NCBI GenBank assembly: GCA_964393525.1
Contig: CAYMTV010000013.1
Coordinates: forward strand, 1 to 25,114
DNA: 25,114 nt
Direction of reading: 5' to 3'
From: CAYMTV01 sp964393525
Lineage (GTDB): Bacteria; Patescibacteriota; Microgenomatia; Daviesbacterales; UBA10151
Shown one piece after another: positions 20,512 to 25,114 of this stretch. The notes under the pieces were generated by a model. That model did not search any database. It was given only the letters and a program-made list of their open reading frames with translations, and was not told where the DNA came from. Each line of letters opens with the position of its first letter. Position 1 is the stretch's first letter. The position numbers and the translations under genes are program-made.

Positions 20512-21132
20512 ATGAAGTTTACCGGAGAAGCAAAATTTTTAATCTGGATAGTTTTAATAACCTTGACTATTATGGCAGGGGCGGTTTTTTTCCTGTCAAA
20601 ACCTGAACCGGTTTTAGATAAATCAATATTAATCGCTTCCGATTCAATTGGGAAAGGTCCGGCAAACGCTAAAGTTTATCTGGTTGAATTTTCAGACTTC
20701 CAGTGCCCTGCCTGTAGAATGGCTAAGCCATATGTTGACGAAGTTTTAAGAAAATACCCGAGTGATGTATTGTTTGTTTACAGACATTTTCCTTTGATGG
20801 GTCATCAGTATGGATTTTTATCATCCCAGGTTTCCGAGGCAGCTTTAAAACAGAGCAAATTTTGGGAAATGTATGAATATTTATTCGCAAATCAGGAAAA
20901 ATTTTCACCTCAATTTTTTGATGATGCAGCCAAAAATCTCGGCTTGGATATAGAGAAATTCAAAAAAGATCTGGAAAGCGCTGAGGTAAAAGATAAAGTA
21001 AATAGAGATTACGCTGCAGGACAAAGTCTGGGAGTGAATTCAACTCCAAGTTTTTTCTTAAACGGGAGGAAGTTGAATTTAAGAAGTTTCGAAGATATAT
21101 TAAGGGAAGTTGAAAAAGAGGTCGGGCGGTAG
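20512..21132 (+). CDS. DsbA/BdbD-like thiol-disulfide oxidoreductase, membrane-anchored
   Basis: 206 aa from ATG 20512 (a TTG three codons earlier is open but lacks support). Residues 9-28 form a signal anchor, placing the thioredoxin-fold domain outside. VYLVEFSDFQCPACRMAKPYV carries the active-site CPAC (65-68), and GVNSTPSFFLNGR carries the cis-proline loop (Pro179). The helical insertion between them (about 95-165) is typical of DsbA/BdbD. It introduces disulfides into exported proteins and is re-oxidised by the DsbB-like protein encoded two bases downstream, so the two genes form one functional unit. Confidence 0.93.
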   Translation: MKFTGEAKFLIWIVLITLTIMAGAVFFLSKPEPVLDKSILIASDSIGKGPANAKVYLVEFSDFQCPACRMAKPYVDEVLRKYPSDVLFVYRHFPLMGHQYGFLSSQVSEAALKQSKFWEMYEYLFANQEKFSPQFFDDAAKNLGLDIEKFKKDLESAEVKDKVNRDYAAGQSLGVNSTPSFFLNGRKLNLRSFEDILREVEKEVGR

Positions 21133-21134
21133 GT

Positions 21135-21677
21135 ATGTCGGCAAATTTATTGGTGGACCAAATCCTTTCTTTAGGTGTGATCTTTTTGCAAGTGGGTATT
21201 GTTTTAATTTTAATCTCCAAATTGTATCCAAAAAAAACTCAAGGTCTTTTGATCTCACTTATTAAAAAATTTGCATTAAAATTTTCATTTATTATTGCTT
21301 TGGCTTCAATGGCGGGAAGCTTATACTATTCGGAAATCCGAGGATTTACGCCCTGCAACCTTTGTTGGTATCAGAGAATATTTATGTATCCACTGGTTTT
21401 TATTTTAGCAATGGCAATCTATAAAAAGGATAATAAAATTGCTGATTATGGTATTCTACTTTCAGCAATTGGGGCATTAATTGCAGGTTACCAATATTTA
21501 CTTCAGCTTGGAATTGCCCCTAAGATTACCTGTTCTGCTGCCGGACTTTCAGTTTCCTGTGCAAACAAAATAATATCTCAGTTTGGCTATATCACATTTC
21601 CAATGATGTCACTTACTGCATTTTTGGCAATTGCCATTCTTCTTTCAGTACTAAAAATTACTTCAAAAAAGAAGTAA
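21135..21677 (+). CDS. dsbB: DsbB/BdbC-like disulfide oxidoreductase
   Basis: 180 aa integral membrane protein. The first redox pair is in TPCNLCWYQRIFMYP (Cys74, Cys77) and the second in ITCSAAGLSVSC (Cys133, Cys142), the spacing of BdbC-type proteins, which pass electrons from DsbA/BdbD to quinone. An additional hydrophobic segment at residues 8-30 precedes the usual four helices, so there may be five. ATG follows the dsbA-like stop by two bases, indicating translational coupling. Dependence on quinone is notable because no respiratory genes are visible nearby. About 110 AT-rich bases with an 11-bp inverted repeat (CAATTTTTAAA, 21703-21713, with 21737-21747) follow. Confidence 0.93.
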   Translation: MSANLLVDQILSLGVIFLQVGIVLILISKLYPKKTQGLLISLIKKFALKFSFIIALASMAGSLYYSEIRGFTPCNLCWYQRIFMYPLVFILAMAIYKKDNKIADYGILLSAIGALIAGYQYLLQLGIAPKITCSAAGLSVSCANKIISQFGYITFPMMSLTAFLAIAILLSVLKITSKKK

Positions 21678-21702
21678 TACTTTAAAAAAGTGAACAAGCC
21701 TC

Positions 21703-21747
21703 CAATTTTTAAAATATAATTTGAGAATTAAAGTACTTTAAAAATTG
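21703..21747. promoter_or_regulatory. AT-rich inverted repeat upstream of the LUD-domain gene
   Basis: CAATTTTTAAA and TTTAAAAATTG (11-bp arms, 23 bases apart). Just downstream, TTTACTTT and AAAGTAAA form a second dyad around CTTTATAAAG. The 114-base gap has no gene. These may be operators or only AT-rich chance; TATACT lies four bases before the ATG at 21792. Confidence 0.4.
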
Positions 21748-21791
21748 TAACTACTTTACTTTATAAAGTATGAAAGTAAAATATACTTAAT

Positions 21792-22406
21792 ATGAGAGAT
21801 TGGTCTAAAGTTGCGGATGATGTGGCTCTAAAAAATGCAGTCAAATCTTTAGCGGATAATGGAATTTCTGCTGAAGTTGTAGAAACTGCAGATGAAGCCA
21901 GAAAGAAGGCTTTAGAACTAATCCCAAAAGGATCAGAAGTTATGACTATGACTTCGGTTACTTTGGATACTTTGGGGTTAACAAAGGAGTTTAATGAATC
22001 AGGAAAATATGATGCGGTTAAGCCTAAAATGTCTAAAATGAATAGAAAAACCCAAGGATTAGAAATGCAGAAAATGGGAGCTGCCCCGCAGTATTCAATT
22101 GCCAGCGTACATGCCCTAACAGAAGAAGGGCAGGTATTTATTGCCTCAAATACAGGTAGTCAAATTCCCGGAAGTGCTTATGGATCACCAAATGTTATCT
22201 GGGTAATTGGTGGACAAAAAATTGTTAAGGATAGGGAGGAAGCTTTAAAAAGAGTTTATGATTATGTATTGCCTTTAGAGTCTGAGAGAGCGAGAATTGC
22301 TTATGGAGTTTCCGGCAGTAACGTAAGCAAGCTTTTGATTATTAATAAAGAAGTAAACCCAAATAGAATTAAAGTTATAATTGTCAAAGAAGCATTAGGG
22401 TTTTAA
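21792..22406 (+). CDS. LUD-domain protein (LutC/YkgG-like)
   Basis: 204 aa, soluble. The LUD pattern is visible: LADNGISAEVVETADEARKKALELIPKGSEVMTMTSVTLDTLGL, then ASVHALTEEGQVFIASNTGSQIPGSAYGSPNVIWVIGGQKIVKDREEALKRVYDYVLPLESERARIAYG. LUD proteins are part of L-lactate oxidation complexes (LutB/LutC) but stand-alone copies are widespread with unknown roles. No LutA or LutB gene is present, so lactate use is not supported by context. The start has a -10-like TATACT four bases upstream and no Shine-Dalgarno. Confidence 0.88.
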   Translation: MRDWSKVADDVALKNAVKSLADNGISAEVVETADEARKKALELIPKGSEVMTMTSVTLDTLGLTKEFNESGKYDAVKPKMSKMNRKTQGLEMQKMGAAPQYSIASVHALTEEGQVFIASNTGSQIPGSAYGSPNVIWVIGGQKIVKDREEALKRVYDYVLPLESERARIAYGVSGSNVSKLLIINKEVNPNRIKVIIVKEALGF

Positions 22407-22411
22407 ATTAT

Positions 22412-22424
22412 GAGGCAAAGCCTC
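22412..22424. repeat. Mini-hairpin GAGGC-AAA-GCCTC
   Basis: A perfect 5-bp hairpin with AAA loop in the 28-base gap between the LUD and MDR genes. Its core GCAAAGC is the same as in the inner hairpin at 15174-15192. It is eleven bases upstream of the MDR start and has no T-run. Confidence 0.65.
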
Positions 22425-22434
22425 TAACTTCGTT

Positions 22435-23373
22435 ATGAAAGTCGCACAAATTAAAGGTTATGGTGGAAGTGAGGTGGTGGAGGTTAGTCAAAATGCTCCG
22501 GAACCTTCTTTAAAGGAAGGGCAGGTTTTAGTTGAAGTTTACGGGGCAAGCATTAACCCTTTTGACGTAAAAATCCGCTCGGGGATATACAAAGATTCAA
22601 TACCTATGCAATTTCCATATACCCCTGGAGGTGATTTCTCTGGAGTTGTCACAAAATTGGGTGATGGAATTTCTGAATTTAAAGTGGGAGATGAAATTTT
22701 TGGATCAGCACTAACTTTGAATGGCGGTTCAGGATCTTTTGCTAAAATAGCCAGCGCTAATATTAAAAACTCTGCCCACAAACCAAAAAATATTGATTTT
22801 TTAGAAGCTGCTTCTTTACCACTTGTTGGATCCAGTGCAGTCCAGGCTTTGGAAGAACACATTAAACTAAAAAAGGGTCAGAAAATTTTAATTCATGGTG
22901 GAGCAGGTGGAATTGGTAGTATTGCCCTACAACTTGCAAAACATCTAGGAGCGGAAGTTGCAACAACAGTTAGCACTGATGACATAGAATTTGCAAATTC
23001 CTTAGGAGCAGACCAAATAATTGACTATAAAACTGAAAAGTTTGAGGAGATGTTAAAAGATTTTGATGCTGTATTTGATACTGTAGGTGGTGAAACAGAT
23101 GATAGATCCTTTAAGGTATTAAAAAAGGGCGGAATTTTAGTTTCAATGGTAGGGCAACCTAATGAGAAGTTGGCTGGACAATATGGAGTGACAGCAGTTG
23201 GACAGAGTACTAATATAAATGATGAGCATTTAAAAAGAGTAGCCAAACTGGTAGAACAGAGAAGTATAAAACCACAAATAGATAAAGTTTTTCCTTTGGA
23301 ACAAGTAAAGCAGGCATTTGATCACTTGGAAAAAGGCAGTCCAAAAGGCAAAGTAGTTTTAAAGATCAGCTAA
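22435..23373 (+). CDS. MDR-superfamily oxidoreductase, quinone-reductase-like
   Basis: 312 aa, cytoplasmic. N-terminal GroES-like domain with EVYGASINPFDVKIRSG, PGGDFSGVV and VGDEIFG; Rossmann domain with IHGGAGGIGSIALQLAKHLGA (153-173). There are no clustered cysteines or catalytic zinc ligands, so it belongs to the zinc-free NADPH-dependent quinone or enal reductase branch. The substrate is unknown. It starts 28 bases after the LUD gene and probably shares its transcript. The start has no Shine-Dalgarno and a mini-hairpin lies upstream. It is convergent with the helicase gene. Confidence 0.9.
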   Translation: MKVAQIKGYGGSEVVEVSQNAPEPSLKEGQVLVEVYGASINPFDVKIRSGIYKDSIPMQFPYTPGGDFSGVVTKLGDGISEFKVGDEIFGSALTLNGGSGSFAKIASANIKNSAHKPKNIDFLEAASLPLVGSSAVQALEEHIKLKKGQKILIHGGAGGIGSIALQLAKHLGAEVATTVSTDDIEFANSLGADQIIDYKTEKFEEMLKDFDAVFDTVGGETDDRSFKVLKKGGILVSMVGQPNEKLAGQYGVTAVGQSTNINDEHLKRVAKLVEQRSIKPQIDKVFPLEQVKQAFDHLEKGSPKGKVVLKIS

Positions 23374-23386
23374 TTTTTTAAGTTAT

Positions 23387-24613
23387 CTAATCTACAAAAG
23401 TTAAAGCAATTCCAGTTTTTCCGGCTCTGCCAGTTCTGCCAATTCTGTGGATGTAATCATCATAAGTTTCTGGAATTTCATAATTTATAACGTGAGTCAC
23501 ATTCTCTATATCTAAACCTCTTGAGGCAACATCTGTTGCCAAAAGTATTTGGATCTCATTTTGTTTGAAAGATTCTAATACTCTCTTTCTCTGGCTTAAG
23601 TTTTTATTTCCATGAATTGCACCAGACTTAAAACCTCTAAATTCTAACTCGCGGTGGAGTTTTTCTACTCCATGTTTTGTCCGACCAAATATTAAAACTT
23701 TATCAAAACCATCTTTAATTAAAAGGTCATGTAATTGGTCTACCTTTTTAGCTGGATTAGTGACCTTAATAACATCTTGTTCTACATTTTCAGCAGTATC
23801 TTGCACTTTAACCGAGATGGTTACTGGATTTTTGACAAAGTTTTGTAGAATCTCTTTAACCTTAGACGAAATGGTTGCCGAGAAAAAAAGTGACTGGCGT
23901 TTCGTAGGTAAGAGTGAGACAAAGTACTTAATGTCTTGTATAAATCCAATATCCACCATCAGATCTACCTCATCTAAAACAAAAGTATCAAAATCTTCTA
24001 GATAAATTGCTTTTTGTTGAATTAAATCTTTAAGTCTTCCGGGAGTTGCAATTATAAAATGAGGGTTGCTCCTAACATCATAAATTTGTCTTCGGATATT
24101 TGCCCCTCCAATGACAACTGTTGAATATAACTTCATTCCATAAGCCAGACTTTTTAACTCTTCCTGAATTTGCATGGCAAGCTCTCTTGTAGGAACTACA
24201 ATTAGGGCTTTGTGAGATCTATCTTTGAAAATTTTATCAATAAGTGGAATAAGAAAAGCCGCTGTTTTACCAGTTCCGGTGTTAGCAAGACCAATTAAGT
24301 CTTTACCGTGTAGGATAATTTCTACTGCTTGGTCTTGGATAGGAGTAGGGGAAGTGTAGCCTTTTTTGAGGATATTTTCTTTTAAGGGATTTGAGATATC
24401 AAAATCGGAAAAACTGTTATGCGGTGTGTACTCTTCGAAATGATTAACTTTGGAGGCTTTTTTAATAAAAATATTAGGGTTGTTAGAAAGTTCACTTTGT
24501 GGCTTTCTGCCATGCCTTGAGAAACCTCCTCCTGAGTATCTTCTAGTGTTGTTAAATCGCCTGCCTTTAAAAGGTTTTTTAAACGAATATCTTCTATGAT
24601 TATTAAATGCCAT
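23387..24613 (-). CDS. DEAD-box family RNA helicase (motif II DEVD)
   Basis: 408 aa. A basic Arg/Asn/Gly-rich tail (1-45) likely binds RNA. The helicase core follows: Q motif (FSDFDISNPLKENILKKGYTSPTPIQ), motif I ANTGTGKT (110-117), PTRELA (141-146), TPGR (190-193), motif II DEVD (214-217) where the family has DEAD, motif III SAT (245-247), HGNKNLSQRKRVLESFK, LLATDVASRGLDI and motif VI HRIGRTGR (389-396). The protein ends 12 residues after motif VI, shorter than most. DEVD keeps the essential Asp-Glu pair, so ATPase activity is plausible. Such helicases unwind short RNA duplexes in ribosome assembly, mRNA decay or cold adaptation. A strong hairpin stands just before the start codon. Confidence 0.93.
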   Translation of the reverse strand: MAFNNHRRYSFKKPFKGRRFNNTRRYSGGGFSRHGRKPQSELSNNPNIFIKKASKVNHFEEYTPHNSFSDFDISNPLKENILKKGYTSPTPIQDQAVEIILHGKDLIGLANTGTGKTAAFLIPLIDKIFKDRSHKALIVVPTRELAMQIQEELKSLAYGMKLYSTVVIGGANIRRQIYDVRSNPHFIIATPGRLKDLIQQKAIYLEDFDTFVLDEVDLMVDIGFIQDIKYFVSLLPTKRQSLFFSATISSKVKEILQNFVKNPVTISVKVQDTAENVEQDVIKVTNPAKKVDQLHDLLIKDGFDKVLIFGRTKHGVEKLHRELEFRGFKSGAIHGNKNLSQRKRVLESFKQNEIQILLATDVASRGLDIENVTHVINYEIPETYDDYIHRIGRTGRAGKTGIALTFVD

Positions 24614-24620
24614 ATTTCAG

Positions 24621-24657
24621 ATTCTTCTTCACCTGCAAAATGCGAGGTGGAAGAAGA
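24621..24657 (-). promoter_or_regulatory. Hairpin in the helicase leader next to the start codon
   Basis: Arms ATTCTTCTTCCACCT and AGGTGAAGAAGAAT (minus strand) pair over about 14 bp with one bulge; the loop adds GCA/TGC pairs. The hairpin ends seven bases before the ATG at 24613. The downstream arm contains AGGTGA, the only Shine-Dalgarno-like sequence, though it lies 15 bases from the ATG, further than usual. There is no T-run, so it is not a terminator. Confidence 0.65.
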
Positions 24658-24674
24658 ATTAAATTTAGTGAATA

Positions 24675-24703
24675 AGAATACTAAAAAGTAAGGATTGCTC
24701 CAA
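24675..24703 (-). promoter_or_regulatory. Candidate helicase promoter
   Basis: Minus strand TTGGAG (24703-24698), 17-bp spacer, TATTCT (24680-24675). It gives a leader of about 55 nt carrying the hairpin at 24621-24657. A GCTCC/GGAGC dyad (24697-24717) overlaps the -35 box. Confidence 0.5.
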
Positions 24704-24792
24704 AAATCTTAGGGAGCTACTATCAAAGGATATACTTTAAAAAAGAATAGTTTGTATAGCTCAAATTCTAATTAACTATAGGTATTATATTC

Positions 24793-24808
24793 GAAGAATA
24801 AATTCTTC
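24793..24808. repeat. Perfect palindrome GAAGAAT-AA-ATTCTTC
   Basis: A 16-base palindrome in the AT-rich gap between the RTX gene's stop and the helicase leader. The same GAAGAAT/ATTCTTC words build the helicase leader hairpin. The rest of 24704-24857 is AT-rich and holds no gene that I can see. Confidence 0.6.
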
Positions 24809-24857
24809 TAATTAATCCTTAAAAAGAATTATAACAGAAGTAGTCTGCCAAAGCAAA

Positions 24858-25114
24858 TTAGAGCTCACAGCTGGATTCTGTTTCAGCTGTGCAGGTGTCT
24901 ATTCCGGATCCGCCTTTTGCATCATCAACTCCAACCTCACCATCTATAAAATCTCCCCCTGAACCACCCCTTAGATCATCATTACCTGATCCCCCCAATA
25001 AATTATCATTACCGCTATCTCCATCTAGCCTGTCATCGTCATCTCCTCCAACCAATACGTCACTGCCTGATCCTCCAAACATCTTATCTTTTCCAGGGCC
25101 TCCTATCAAACAGT
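24858..25114 (-). CDS. RTX (hemolysin-type calcium-binding) repeat protein, C-terminal part
   Basis: The last 84 codons of a gene that enters from the right edge; the TTG at 25109 is not a start, because the frame is open to the edge (codons for Cys-Leu precede Ile-Gly-Gly). Nine-residue RTX nonapeptides GGxGxDxLx are visible: IGGPGKDKM, FGGSGSDVL, VGGDDDDRL, DGDSGNDNL, LGGSGNDDL, RGGSGGDFI, then GGSGIDTCTAETESSCEL. They fold into a calcium-binding beta-roll outside the cell. The two cysteines of the CTAETESSC tail could form a disulfide, which would suit the DsbA/DsbB pair. Function of the missing N-terminal part is unknown. Confidence 0.9.
   Translation of the reverse strand, partial: CLIGGPGKDKMFGGSGSDVLVGGDDDDRLDGDSGNDNLLGGSGNDDLRGGSGGDFIDGEVGVDDAKGGSGIDTCTAETESSCEL

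Noticed and set aside
21792..23373. L-lactate utilisation operon
   Set aside because: Only a single LUD-domain protein is present; LutA and LutB-type iron-sulfur genes are missing and the MDR enzyme is not part of that system.

Overview
The window looks like a chromosomal contig from a small-genome, fermentative bacterium of the Candidate Phyla Radiation (Patescibacteria), most likely the Microgenomates side. This is inference from style: AT-rich genes, very short gaps, Asn/Thr-rich repeat surface proteins, GT-C membrane glycosyltransferases, many starts with a -10 box just upstream and no Shine-Dalgarno, and a sparse metabolism of isolated enzymes. No rRNA or tRNA gene, CRISPR array, phage gene or plasmid gene was seen.

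Layout. 1-1083: a minus-strand Asn/Thr-rich secreted repeat protein, a cut-off tandem paralogue at the left edge, an intrinsic terminator between them, and a second terminator inside the gene's leader. 1084-3739: two overlapping membrane genes, GT-C/PIG-V-like mannosyltransferase types. 3850-6739: glutamine synthetase and an Amt ammonium channel. 6816-9546: overlapping transketolase and transaldolase (non-oxidative pentose phosphate pathway). 9538-11395: a minus-strand nucleotidyltransferase-fold protein, a Crp/Fnr-type regulator, and a small HPF/RaiA-like protein. 11396-11654: a candidate pseudoknotted structured RNA. 11655-14075: FKBP isomerase, secreted alpha/beta hydrolase, membrane-anchored blue-copper protein and a VIT1/CCC1-type transporter. 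14193-15780: a small acidic protein, a COG1926-type phosphoribosyltransferase, a gap packed with inverted repeats, and MsrB. 15850-18845: D-2-hydroxyacid dehydrogenase, AlkD-type DNA glycosylase, a REP-associated tyrosine (Y1) transposase bracketed by identical palindromes, and an unknown protein. 18890-23373: malic enzyme, zincin-like protein, DsbA/DsbB pair, LUD-domain protein, MDR oxidoreductase. 23387-25114: a DEAD-box helicase (motif II is DEVD) with a hairpin leader and the C-terminal end of an RTX protein that runs off the right edge.

How it fits together. The cell appears able to take up and fix ammonium (Amt + GlnA), interconvert pentoses and hexoses (Tkt + Tal) and handle C3/C4 redox (malic enzyme, D-hydroxyacid dehydrogenase, LUD, MDR). 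Several genes serve the outside of the cell: DsbA/DsbB for disulfides, cupredoxin, RTX and Asn/Thr-rich surface proteins, glycosyltransferases and a secreted hydrolase.

The most interesting signals are the RAYT with its palindromes (a third copy lies 14 kb away before glnA), the pseudoknotted RNA candidate at 11442-11552, an in-frame palindromic insertion in transaldolase, the hairpin cluster at 15095-15340, the leader terminator of the surface protein, and widespread leaderless-type promoters.
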